From the NCBI RefSeq assembly GCF_037975245.1, contig NC_092579.1:19988678-20027665 (forward strand): a stretch of DNA of 38,988 nucleotides. The letters run 5' to 3'. The notes beneath the pieces are model-generated. The model did no database searches and had not been told where the DNA came from. It worked only from the letters and a program-made list of their open reading frames with translations. The number at the start of each line of letters is the position of its first letter. The stretch's first letter is position 1. The position numbers were made by a program, and so were the translations under genes. This document shows positions 11,747-22,704 of the stretch, piece after piece. The stretch comes from Apostichopus japonicus. Taxonomy: Eukaryota > Echinodermata > Holothuroidea > Aspidochirotida > Stichopodidae.

Positions 11747-12387
11747 CATTGGTCGCCAAAGTGGATTGGAAATTTTAAAACTGGCGGTACTGTACCAAAC
11801 AAACTTGAATGTTTCCGGAAAGGGATGGTGCATGAAAAATATGAAATATTTAGTCCATCAAGAATGCCTAATTTAATTATTAGAAACTGTCTAACTAGGA
11901 GTGACCTACCTTACAACCTCCTGTTTATATTGAGCAGGCTCCAATTTGAGTGAATATAATTTAAATATGTATAAAATGATATAAAGTTAGTTACCAAAAC
12001 CCCAACGCACATTCAGTCAGATGTACAAATAACTTTATTTTGTTTGCGCATTTAAGCACTATAACTGCATAAATTTTACTTTTTGTGAAAAGAGGAATTT
12101 TGAGTTGTTACAAAGACAACCTCTTTACCACAAAAAAAAGTTATATTTCCCTAGCTGGATTACCTGGTCAACACAAATTGCAAAACTCTCATGGATCTTT
12201 GGATAACTCACAGTCAGATGTACAAATAATTTCATTTTGTTTGTGTATAAGTTTGAATGTTACATTATACTATAACTGCATATGTAATCTGTACTATAGT
12301 GCAATAGGTAGGTTGCATCTGAGCTATGTTTATAACTTTACTTCCTCTTTACTGGCAAATTTTTAATATTTCTTTCATTGTAATCTG
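11747..12387. other. Non-coding, no recognised gene
   Basis: AT-rich, contains the short direct repeats at 12014-12283 and chance frames only. Confidence 0.6.
12014..12283. repeat. Short direct repeats (CAGTCAGATGTACAAATAA)
   Basis: About 60-70 bp at 12014-12074 recurs at 12211-12283, sharing CAGTCAGATGTACAAATAA, TTATTTTGTTTG-like sequence and ACTATAACTGCATA. Unit 2 carries a short insertion. No mobile-element termini were recognised. Confidence 0.7.
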
Positions 12388-12395
12388 AATTTGAT

Positions 12396-12708
12396 CAGTG
12401 GCGGAGCGTCCATATAGTCAGGGGGGGGGCCCCCCCGACGGACCCAAATGGATTGCTGGCGCCCTTTTCAGCTCGTCTACCTGTTGACATTTGTCACATT
12501 TTGTTGGCGATGGCACCTATTTATTCTTCGTTTATCTGCAAATTAGCAAGGCCTGGAAAGGGTCATTTCCGGCGATCTAGGGAGTATCTTTTACTCAAAA
12601 AATGTCTGTACGTTCTGCACCAATCTGTGGTGGCGCTCCGCTTAGATAGTGTCGAAAGCGCCCCTACAGACCTTTCTCGCCCCCCTTGACCAATACCCCT
12701 AGCCACTG
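12396..12708 (+). mobile_element. hAT-like MITE, family 1 (copy B, internally shortened)
   Basis: 313 bp from CAGTGGCGGAGCGTCC to CCTAGCCACTG, with exact target duplication AATTTGAT (12388-12395, 12709-12716). The right end lacks five bases of the usual CTCCGCCACTG and the interior is shorter than in copies A, C and E. Orientation is opposite to A, D and E. Confidence 0.87.
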
Positions 12709-12716
12709 AATTTGAT

Positions 12717-14971
12717 GCAAACAACAAGTCATTTTTGTTTTTGTTTTTCCACATTTCCACATTAAAGTAAATATATACTGTAGATAAATTCTTACATTTT
12801 AATGAGATAAATTGTATAATTACAACAACAACAGCCAAAAAAAAAAAAAAATGTTATGAGCAATCACCGAAACAACAGACATACTTCCATTATTTTATGA
12901 AAATTGTTATGAAAACTGACACATAGTAATATATACTGTAAAACATATCTATAGCTTTTTAGCAAACTGTGCGGCTTCTTCCCAGCAAGTAGTGACTTGT
13001 GATGCTAATTCATAAAACACATGGTGAGTACTGCATTGCATGTCATTTACACTGTCAGGCCAGGCGCCATATATATATTTGTATATATATGATATGCTTC
13101 AACTCTGAAATGTTTCAAGACTGAAAAGTTAATGAATTTACCAGACATTCAAGAAGGATCCTGGCTCTACATCCAGGATGTAGAGCTGCTATTATTCATG
13201 GCTAAAGATAATTTCACCTTTTTTTTGTTTGGGAACTCATAACCGGCAGATACATATCCCATCCATTGTCATTTAAATCCGGTTGTGTCATGGATGTGGA
13301 CAACTGCCAACTTTTTTGTTTTTATATACAACTTCCTTTATGACACTAATTGTATAGTACCGATGCCTTAAATCTTGACACTGACGTCAGCATGCAAGTT
13401 TGGGCTGTAGCTGGCAGAACAAGATTGGGAGGATGGGAACCAGAGGTTTTCTGCAGATTTTTCATCTATTGTATAACCAGAATGCAAAAATGCATTGTGG
13501 TTTCGATGATGTAACATGAGCAGTTTCTTCATGAATCTGAAGTGATGTACAGTATAGTAAGGGTGTACATGTTTACAAGGGTTTCATGATTTGACCTCTG
13601 ATGACCTCAAATGACCTCTGAACTCCACCAAAAACATTAGGCTTCTTGTAATCAATTTGGTACTTCTATACACTAAATATGAAATTGGTCTGATCTACCC
13701 TTCTTGAAGCTGGGCATATATTACATATTTATATTAAATATCATACACCCACACGAACATTGCAGATACTAAGTAATATATTTGACTTATAATTTTCAGG
13801 GGTAGGCTATAGATAACATGATCGGTCGATTCACATGTGAATATCATATACAGTTTGTGCACAAAAAAGTTAGACCTGGTGTCTGATTTAAACATGAGAC
13901 AGTTTGAAAAGAGGGAAAGAAAGAAAAGTGGAATATATACAACCTGTTCTGGTAAAAGATTACTTATATCAGACATGTTGAAAAACCAAAAACATCAATA
14001 ACATCTTTATAAACATAATTCAGATGTGCAGAGACTTTTGTTTACTCATGGTATTTGTCGAAATATTGACCTCCCCCCCCCCCCAAAAAAAAAGAGTCAA
14101 TATCAGAGAGCCTTCTGTAGATACCATATATTCCAGAAAAATTACTAATTATAGCACGCTATATTAAATTGCTAGAAGTTTTCAAAAAGAACTTTCCTGG
14201 AGGTCTTTACTCTCCAAATTGTTCTCATACATTGTTAAGGAACACGCAAGATGACTGAATGTCCCAGTTTTAGGGGGGGGGGGCTTGCATTTTGAAGAGC
14301 ATGAATGGAAGTATATATACATGTGGTGCCAAAATTGGATCAATTGTGGCAATTTTAGACCACTTTTAGGCCTCCCAGGAGCAGCATATGAAGATTGTTT
14401 ACTACTGAGTGAAGAGGTTTGTTTACAAGTGGCAAAAACTGAATATAGTCATGGTACAGAAAATTGATGGTGCCATGAAAGGCCAACTTGTCAGCTATCC
14501 AGTGATGAGTAGCGTTTAGCTAGTAAGAACTTCTGTCTTGGATTAGAGACCATATTCCTGTTGTGATTTAGTGTGTAAGTCAATGGAGCTTTTCATTCTG
14601 ACTGGCACAAGTGTTCTATATTTTATCCCTTAGGTGCGTAGCCATTGATGAACTGTCTTTTACTTTCATTCCCTTTGTATAAAATTTCCCAGTCAGTATT
14701 CTATTATTCATAATTTACATATTCTGTCCTTTTAACAGCCAGGAGATGCTAGAGTATAAAAGAGCATTATTTTAACCTTGAAACAGAAGACCTGTTACAA
14801 ATTATTTAATTACTGTACATGTTTAAAGTACTGTACTGTAGGTGGGCTACTATTAATTGTCACATCTATCACGCTTCTAACTACTATTGTATGTTTTTTT
14901 ACGTTACATTTACAGTAGGCCTAAAATGAAAAATATAAATCATAAAAAACCAACATAAAAAATATTTGAAG
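12717..14971. other. Non-coding, no recognised gene
   Basis: AT-rich with an A run at 12838-12851, a short TATATAT stretch near 13070-13090, the TGACCT array, a C run at 14072-14083 and a G run at 14273-14283. Several conserved-looking patches (13560-13730) may be a dispersed repeat. Confidence 0.6.
13592..13617 (+). promoter_or_regulatory. TGACCT half-site array (10-bp period)
   Basis: TGACCT at 13592, 13602 and 13612, each separated by four bases, followed by ACTCC. This is the DR4 spacing of nuclear-receptor half sites, but TGACCT-rich runs can also belong to dispersed repeats. No neighbouring promoter is identified. Confidence 0.35.
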
Positions 14972-14973
14972 TA

Positions 14974-16015
14974 TAGTCAAGTGGGGTAAAAAAAAACAAT
15001 TTACCTAAAGTTTGCTCTAAATATTGATGAGTAAGAGGTATTGTTTCGGTTCCAATGTTCGAGTGTGTGGAGTGGGATTCTCTTAAACAGAATCTAACAA
15101 AAATAACTTTTTTGTAAATGGAAAGTTTCGTTTTTTGCGAAAAATGTTGTTTTTTTTTACCCCCAAAATGTGCTTAATTCGAGGTAAAAAAAAACAATGC
15201 CGGGGTAAAAAAAAAAACAATCCTAGAAAACAGCTATTTTCTTCATGAATGTATCTTAAAATCATGTTTGCATATAATTACATCTAAGTATGAGCTACTA
15301 CCTTTACATGAAAAAGGAAAAAAAGTGTGAAATTGTCTTAATTCGTAATTATGGATGGCTAGTGTCATATGTCATGCTCAGCCATATTCATACTGCACAG
15401 TGTGTTTATGATGCTACACAAATGTGGTGTAATATAGTAGAAACATTAGATTTGAGCCAATTTCAGTTACTTCTGCCCAATTATTTAACATTTTTGACAC
15501 ATGACAGACATGAAACTATTTGCCTAACCTCTAAAACAATATTATGGAAAAATTTATCCATTCGGGCAAAAAAGGGAGTACATTGGAGCCGGAGAGTACT
15601 TGTTTTTTTTTACCCCATTCAGCATCATTTTTGGGGGGTAAAAAAAAACAAGGCCCCCCCATGAAGCGTGAATGAAGTTGGAGTAATTCTACCATAGGGG
15701 AGTGTAATATCACTAACTGCTATGCTGTAACTGCTGGAATAATCTCCACATCATATAAGCTGGGTATGCAGGAGAAAGTTTCGGATATGTGGTACAAACT
15801 TCAAATTTCGCTATTTTAGCATTCGCTTGATTCGATGAAGCGGTGATTGGCAGCGAAGTGACATAGAGTACCAGAAATTATATCATAATAAACTAGACAT
15901 ATAGGACTATCACCCAAAATAAATTGGAACTTTGACTAAATATTCCCCTTCTATAGAAGGGGTTGTTTTTTTTTACCCCAACTACCCCCTTGTTTCTTTT
16001 TACCCCAACTGACTA
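14974..16015. mobile_element. Foldback-like DNA element with GGGGTAAAAAAAACAA repeats and TA target duplication
   Basis: 1042 bp. The left end TAGTCAAGTGGGGTAAAAA and the inverted right end TAGTCAGTTGGGGTAAAAA match closely, and both sides are flanked by TA (14972-14973, 16016-16017), as in Tc1/mariner-type insertions. Within it the motif GGGGTAAAAAAAACAA or its complement recurs at least six more times in both orientations (near 15149, 15184, 15202, 15599, 15636, 15960). No transposase is recognisable; the frames at 15083-15265 and 15290-15664 read through the motif and look like chance. The superfamily is inferred from the TA flanks only. Confidence 0.65.
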
Positions 16016-16017
16016 TA

Positions 16018-17200
16018 CTGTAAATTAAAATTATGGTTACATCTAGGACATATTTGCTAGTTCTTGCAGCAGTATGGTTGTAAAGTTAACTACTATGGTA
16101 GGTAAAGTCATAAACAGCCATGTTAGATATGGTTACTGGGAGAAGTGTATTCGAGTTCCAAAATGCAGCACAGTACATATTTTCAAGGACGTTCTACTTT
16201 GTAGGCACTTGACATGTACAATATATGGAAGGATGTCCGCAGTTAGTTGGGTTCTGTCAATTCTACAGGCATAACAGTTTAGAACAGAGACCTACGTCTT
16301 TAAATGTCGAATGTAATAGTCATACAATTTTAGAGGAAGTGAGACTAAAACCACAAAATTTACTTTAACTCACTCACTGTTTGTGCTTTAAAACTCTGAG
16401 TTTGTTCTGTAGAAGAGCTATAGCACACATCAAACATATGTAAGTGAGATACAATGATGTCACTAAGAACTTAAATTGCTCAATCGATCAAACTTCAAGG
16501 ACTTCATCACAATTTTCAATGTCAACTTTCTCAAATGTCTAACGGTTTTGAAGTTCCCTTGTTAATCTTGTTTGCTTTTCTGCTTTATCATGAGCATTTC
16601 CTTTCATACTATGAACAATAGTAGGGAAGAAACAATGCTAAACTTGAAGTAAAAGACAAATTTACAGGTTTATGTCAAAATGAATATGGCTGTCTGCTAT
16701 ATGAGTCAACACAATCAATGTACTATGGAAATTATGTGGGCCGTATGAAATACAAACAACTTGACACTGTAAACAACACAACAGACATGTTTCCCGATTC
16801 CAAAATTCTGCAAATTACGCAAGTTTAATATATATATTTCTGTCAAACGATCACTCCATTTTTGTTGTGAAATTGGAACAAGCAAGTGCTATTGATGTTA
16901 ACATCACGTTTAGAATTACAACAACAACAACAACTACTGCAACAAAACATATTGTACTATACTATTGCCACGTTGGGTCTTCTCAAACAGACTATGAGTT
17001 AAGTTTTTTGGCACAGAAACCAATGTACTTTCACCATGGTATTAGAAACAAACTTTGTAAACCTCATAACTGTAAACTGCTATACAAAACAAAAGGGGAA
17101 CACTAAATTATCCCCTGACATAGTACACTGTACAGATAGTATATACTAGGTCCAAAATACCATCAGAAGTTCAGTCTAGATAAATAATTTTGTTAGGCTA
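16018..17200. other. Non-coding, no recognised gene
   Basis: AT-rich, with a CAA microsatellite at about 16918-16935. No transposon termini seen. Confidence 0.6.
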
Positions 17201-18900
17201 TAGTATTAAGTAATAAGGCTAATGGCAAGTAAAGATAATGTGAATGTTCAGTTAAATCACAGACATATTGCTGAATTTCATGGAATCGCAGTCACTTTCT
17301 TGGGCGATGAATCTTTCTTGTCTAAGCCATTTTTCTCTCGCAAACTTTCAGCTAGGCCTAACAGTAACACTAACAGTTCTGTGACATTGTTAGGTCTATC
17401 ATTGGTGCTGCAAACGCTGCAGTTTGGCTACTTAATATAGGGCTAAGACATCTCAGCGAATCAGGAAGAACATAAAAGACATGATCAACTAATATATTGT
17501 CAAGACCGTTCTTGTAGTGGGTTAAGTCAACATATAAACTGTAGTCTGGATAAGCATAACGTTAGGCCTATAGTATCAGAGCGTCTATGGCCCTAAGGAC
17601 AGTTAGTTAGGTCTACCGTTTGCTATGCCTACATTTCATTTCACTTACCGATTCTAGTGTGACCAGAAACGGGAGTGGTTTTGATCGACTAGGATCCGGT
17701 TTATTCTCTTTAACCACTATTGTCTACGTTTCAACGACTGAGGAAGGAAATGTTGTCTCTTACTGCTATCTGCCTCTACTTATGTAGTGAACCAATTACT
17801 CTGTTGTCCTGCGCTGCCAGTCTGCTTGCGGTTATGTAATGTCAATATAATCCGGAGTCTGCAATGATCTCATCTAGATTGATAACCTCAGAACTAACTG
17901 CTGTTTTGGGGATATATCCCTCCGTAAATGCACGAAACACACGAAACTAAGGCTGATAGACGGTCAAAGCATTAATGAGAGATTTATCGGCAAAATGCTT
18001 CATGTAAGTTTCAGGGCAGAGTTATAGGTAAGAAAAAAATCAGATCAGGCTGCCAAATCCCTGAAGAAACGTAGCTCATAATTCCTGGAATTCACAATAC
18101 TGTGATCGTGAGAAGTACTTCTTCACTGACCAACTTTCATTGCATCTGTCAGCTAGATGCTATTTCCCGCTGATTCAATAAGGCGTACAGACAACCGAGC
18201 CAGTGAAAACGATACCCAGCGTGGGCGTTATAACACGATTTCCTGATAGACGTGGGCAGCACAAATATATTATACACGAATACGATCAACCTCTGGAAGA
18301 AGCCACGGATTAAATTTTTCGTAGGTTAACTATTAAACTTTTCTCGACCCGTAACGGATTTTGGTTGTCATTAATTTAAATGGTTGAACGTTGGACGAAC
18401 TCCTGGAAGTTGACGGATTATTCATCGGTCTCGGTGTACATATTCCAAGAAAATCATGTGACCCCTGTATGTGGGCTCGCGCACGGAGGAGGAGAAATGA
18501 AATTAACTAAGTGAAGAAAATATCGAGCAAACTTGAGATACAAGAAATCAGAGCACAGTGAAATTGGTCGTTCTATGTCCAAAAATGTATATACTGTATG
18601 AAGTAATATCATGGTAATGGGGCGATGTCAGAAAGTGCCGTTTAATCATTGGAAGCATATATAAGTTTTACGGTCTTTGATAATCATCGCCTCCTCTCAC
18701 ACGAAGTAGTCGAAGAAAAGATAGTATAATATAGGCACTTAATTTCCAGAATATCCTTTTTAGTTTAGTTTTTATCATTATGAAACATAACTGAAAAGCA
18801 ACCTTTATCGTTATCATAGGTTGCTCTTCGCGCCTAAATGGTTAGCAGCGAAGGAAGGGGAGATGTCATATAGTTCAGAAGAAGTTACCCAATTTGTATC
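17201..18900 (-). promoter_or_regulatory. Candidate promoter/5' exon region of the GRB2-like gene (tentative)
   Basis: Longest stretch without a recognised repeat and with visibly more CG dinucleotides than its surroundings. At 17642-17648 the minus strand reads GTAAGTG, a consensus splice donor facing exon 1, so a non-coding exon could end at 17649. No TATA box or start site is assigned. The support is positional only. Confidence 0.25.
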
Positions 18901-18920
18901 GACAAACATATTCCGTTGGG

Positions 18921-18965
18921 ATTACCCACCCACCACCCCCCACCACCCCCACCACCCCCCCCGCA
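18921..18965 (+). repeat. CCACCACCC-rich low-complexity tract
   Basis: Irregular CCCACC/CCACC repeats ending in a run of C. The apparent proline- and histidine-rich frames across it are produced by the composition. Confidence 0.85.
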
Positions 18966-19653
18966 GCCCCGGATGTTACCATCATCCTCATTTTAAAATG
19001 GCTTCTTTGTACTTCTTCAATATTTCTGGTGACGAAAATAATTTCATTCAGCTACGACTTCGGTGGCATAAATTCTATGTTCGCTAGGTGCAGAACAAAA
19101 CCTTGAAAAGAGGGCGCACGTTCAGAAAACTAAATATATAATAATAGATCAATCTAAACTGGTGTGCGCCGTTCATCGGAAGGGGGAAGGGAGAGGACTT
19201 AAGAAGAGGGGACGAACTGGGGGTATGTAAGACACTGGGAAACATGCAATTGCTCAATTAACTTTGCTTGGACGTATTCCTTTGTTTTGATCATGGAGTA
19301 AACTTACTTTATATCTTATGAATGATTTAGGCCTACTATCTTTTACTCTGATCACTTTAAATTATACGTACATTCGTCTGTCTAATGTCTCCGGGGATGA
19401 CCTTTCCTTGAACTACGCCAATGAGTGCAGCTAGACTGTGACATCCCCAAGTTAGAAGCTCAGTTTCCACTATACCTACCGGTACCAATACGAGTTGTTG
19501 TGTGCAATATATGCTTTAATGGACAGAATAGGTGTATCCGCCCTCATCTCTCCAAAACACCCTCAATGCCGCTGTCGTATAGCCATACAGTAATACATTG
19601 ATAAAATTACGTTACGTGAAATTAATGACAGCCATATTTCGAGCTGTGCCGTC
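18966..19653. other. Non-coding, no recognised gene
   Basis: No exon or transposon end recognised between the CCACC tract and the family-2 hAT-like element. Confidence 0.5.
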
Positions 19654-19661
19654 CAGCAGTT

Positions 19662-20755
19662 CAGTGGCGGCGGAACCGGGGGGGGCTTGGGGGGCTCAGC
19701 CCCCCCAATGAAAAAGTTGAGGGGGCAAATGCATGATAAGCCCCCCCAATATTTACCAAGGCTCCGAAACGTGCATCTGCTCATTTTTCAATGCATACTT
19801 GTCGATCTGTCCGATGCACACGTATACTATATAGGTGTAATAATTTTAGTAATTGCTGGGGGACCCTGGTCCCTCGGACCGTCCCCTGGCTATAGACCAC
19901 ATTGTCACCCCAACCGCGTCTTCACGTCCCGTGAAAAGTGGAAGCAGTTAGTGTGAGTACCGGTAAGCGTAACACAACTTCGTCTTAGGCCAATGACTTG
20001 CCTCATTTCAGCCAGTTCTCCAACATCCCCTTACTTAGTGGCGGAGCGTCCATATATACAGTCAGGGGGCGGATCCCCCCCCCCCCTCCTGACGGACTCA
20101 AATGGACTGCTGGCGCCCTTTTCAGCTTTTCACTACTTTTAACTTATTCGCGATTATTGACTATTTTATTGCGCTCTCATATACCTGTTGACATTTGTCA
20201 TATTCTGTTGGTGTAATTTTCCGACAAAATGGCGACGACACCTATTTATTCTCCGTTTATCTGCAAATTAGCAAGGCCCGGAAAGGGTCATTTCCTGCAA
20301 TCTAGGGAGTAACTTTACTCAAAAATTTTCTGTACGCTCCGCGCCAACCTGTGGTGGCGCTCCGCTTAGATAGTGTCGAAAGCGCCCCTACAGACCATTC
20401 TTGCCCCCCTGACCAATACCCCTAGCTCCGCCACTGCCCTTACTACACTCAAAAACGTCTTTGCGAGTACACTACGAGTAATAGCTACTCTCTTAAAACA
20501 CCATCGAATATACAAATTACAATTTTTTTACAGACTTTTACGTGCAATCTGAGAAATTGCAGGCTTGAGACCCATATTTTAGGGCTAGGTATTCGCAGCA
20601 TAAAATACTCGGGAAGTGCCGTTTCCGGCCATCTGGGGGTTTGAAAAAACCCAAAATTTTCTTATACGCTCCGCGCCAACCGATGGTGGCGCTCCGCTTA
20701 GATAGTCTCCACACATTAGCCCCCCCCCAATAATTTTTCCGTTCCGCCGCGCCTG
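19662..20755. mobile_element. hAT-like non-autonomous element, family 2, with nested MITE
   Basis: Ends CAGTGGCGGCGGAAC and, inverted at the right, CAGGCGCGGCGGAAC, with exact 8-bp target duplication CAGCAGTT (19654-19661, 20756-20763). Without the nested copy C it is about 0.69 kb. The interior shares the GGTGGCGCTCCGCTTAGATA block with family 1, so the families are related. No transposase frame is present. Confidence 0.85.
20036..20436 (+). mobile_element. hAT-like MITE, family 1 (copy C), nested in a larger hAT-like element
   Basis: 401 bp from TAGTGGCGGAGC (first base C to T) to GCTCCGCCACTG, with exact target duplication CCCTTACT (20028-20035, 20437-20444). It lies wholly within the family-2 element 19662-20755, so it is the younger of the two. 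Confidence 0.87.
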
Positions 20756-20763
20756 CAGCAGTT

Positions 20764-21388
20764 CCTGTATTTCTTGTTGATATAATTAGTCAATCACATT
20801 GCTTCGTTGAACGAAGCGATCATAAACATTACAGAGATAAAACTTCGTGGAATTACGGATTGCTTTATCGAAAGAACATTTTTTTTGTGGTTATTGCGAA
20901 TGAATTATGAGATCTGCGTAGGCGTACACATTGTTAGACACATTTAAATTTGTAATCATCCTTCGATCCGGATCATCGTTGAACGAATATACTTCCCTCG
21001 TGTGTATCATAAAGGGGACATATAATATAATATGTTGAGACCGCTTTTAAGAATTTTAATGCATCATCGCTCGGATTTTTCCGAATGTTGCCAATTTTCA
21101 CTGATGCATAATCATAATTACTGACTAGCATATTTCGACATTGAAGAGTGATCACACTGCAAAATAACGCACGATTCCATAAAATAAAATAAAATAAAAA
21201 GTTTCTCTGTGTACACATCTTGATTGGCAGCAAATCACATCTAACAGTGTTAAGTTTCAAATGTTCCTCTTTACTTCATCCCTATTCTCAACAAAAAAAT
21301 CCACATCGCTTTGAAAAAAAGTCAAATAGGACAGACTTGGATCCAAACAGCAATGTGAAGCCAATCAAGGCCTAGAGTAAGAAAAACA
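20764..21388. other. Non-coding end of the left contig
   Basis: AT-rich, with a short AAAAT pentamer repeat at about 21180-21199. It runs into the gap and nothing coding is recognised. Confidence 0.6.
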
Positions 21389-21488
21389 NNNNNNNNNNNN
21401 NNNNNNNNNNNNNNNNNNNNNNNNNNNNNNNNNNNNNNNNNNNNNNNNNNNNNNNNNNNNNNNNNNNNNNNNNNNNNNNNNNNNNNNN
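21389..21488. other. Assembly gap (100 N)
   Basis: Exactly 100 N, the conventional placeholder for a gap of unknown length between two scaffolded contigs. Sequence content and order across it are inferred by the assembler. Confidence 0.99.
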
Positions 21489-22389
21489 AGAAATTTTATA
21501 TGGAGAAAATTAATAATTCATTTAACCTCCCTCGTAATTCAAGGTTTATTATTTGGATAAATCTTAATCTGTTTGGAAGGCTTTGTGCATTCAACACTAA
21601 AGTTTATATAATCAGATATTGTTTGAGTGAGTTCATCTATCCCATCCGTGCCTTTGACAAACACGTTCCTGTCCTTAAGATCTAAAGAGGCTTGTAGGTT
21701 GTCAAAACCTTCAGGGCTCCATTGTTTCACAGTCAATAGCTTAGGTTTCTGCCTCTTGAACAATAGGCCGGTATTTTGGCTGTAGAATAATCATATCATG
21801 ATCAGATTTGTCCAGCTTTGAAATCGGTGATGCGATGTAAGCTTCCTTTACGTTTGAGTAGCCTAGATCTAGGACTGGCTCTCCGCGGGTAGGACACTGT
21901 ACATGTTGATGATAGCTAACACAAGTTTCCTCAGTTGTCAGTGGCGGAGTTATAGGGCTATTGGTCAGAGGGGGCGAGAATGGTCTGTAGGGGCGCTTTC
22001 GACACAATCTAAGCGTACAGAAATTTTTTGAGTAAAGATACTCTTTAGATCGCAGGAAATGACCCTTTCCGGGCCTTGCTAATTTGCAGATGAACGAATA
22101 AAAAGGTGTCATCGCCATTTTGTCAGAAAATTACACCAACAAAATGTGACAAATGTCAATAGGTAGATGAGAGCGCAATAAAAATAATCAATAATCGTGA
22201 ATAATTGAAAAGTAGTAAAAAGCTGAAAAGGGGGCCAGCAGTCCATTTGAGTCTGCCCCCCCCCCCCCCTGACTGTATGGACGCTCCGCCACTGTCAATT
22301 GTACAGCGGTTAAAGTCACCTTCAATAACAACAAAAGCATTAGCATGGGCGATATGTTCCGTGCGAAAATTAAAAGATGGAAGTAACAT
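21489..22389 (-). pseudogene. Endonuclease-domain remnant of a non-LTR retrotransposon
   Basis: Read on the minus strand, 22320-22309 encodes GDFN, a hallmark of the apurinic-type endonuclease of non-LTR elements. After the inserted small transposon (21939-22294) come HQHVQCPTRG, LDLGYSNVKEAY and SDHD (21806-21795), then WSPEGFDNLQ and IYPNNKP, the linker before RT. Damage seen: transposon insertion, a frame change near 21741-21763, and TGA at 21541-21539 where the conserved Trp after NNKP is expected. RT itself is missing, cut off by the gap or lost earlier. It is distinct from the CR1-like copy at 25423, which lacks this region. Confidence 0.8.
21939..22294 (-). mobile_element. hAT-like MITE, family 1 (copy D), inside a non-LTR endonuclease remnant
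   Basis: 356 bp from CAGTGGCGGAG to CTCCGCCACTG. The target duplication is TCAGTTGT (21931-21938) against TCAATTGT (22295-22302), one mismatch. Removing it joins the GDFN part of the endonuclease to the part with HQHVQCPTRG, confirming it as an insertion. Confidence 0.85.
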
Positions 22390-22704
22390 TACTGGACAGT
22401 TGCTTGTTTGAAGTATTATATCATTCAGGACAACCCTGTAAATATGAGAGGCTCGTCAACCAAAAAAGGACCAAAAAAAGGATATTCTAGGATGGCCAGA
22501 GGGAAATATTGGTTGAAGAGAAAGCCTGGACAGAAAAAGATGGAAGTAACATTACTGGACAGTTGCTTGTTTGAAGTATTATATCATTCAGGACAACCCT
22601 GTAAATATGAGAGGCTCGTCAATCAAAAAAGGACCAAAAAAAAAGAAGGATATTCTAGGATGGCCAGAGGGAAATATTGGTTGAAGAGAAAGCCTGGACA
22701 GAAA
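22376..22704. repeat. Tandem duplication, 163-bp period
   Basis: GATGGAAGTAACATTACTGG at 22376 recurs at 22539, and the following sequence repeats to about 22702, including ATTCTAGGATGGCCAGAGGG. Unit 2 has five extra bases in an A-rich stretch (AAAAAAAAAGAAGG), which changes the frame. Open frames across and after it (22408-22779, 22677-22871) resemble nothing I know. Confidence 0.9.

Noticed and set aside
15290-15664. 124-codon frame inside the foldback element
   Set aside because: It reads through the repeated TTTTTTTTACCCC motif, has no transposase motifs, and is best explained by composition.
16917-16935. Coding poly-Thr tract
   Set aside because: It is a CAA microsatellite in a short chance frame.
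22376-22704. CRISPR-like repeat array
   Set aside because: Two long, nearly identical tandem units without distinct spacers, in animal DNA.
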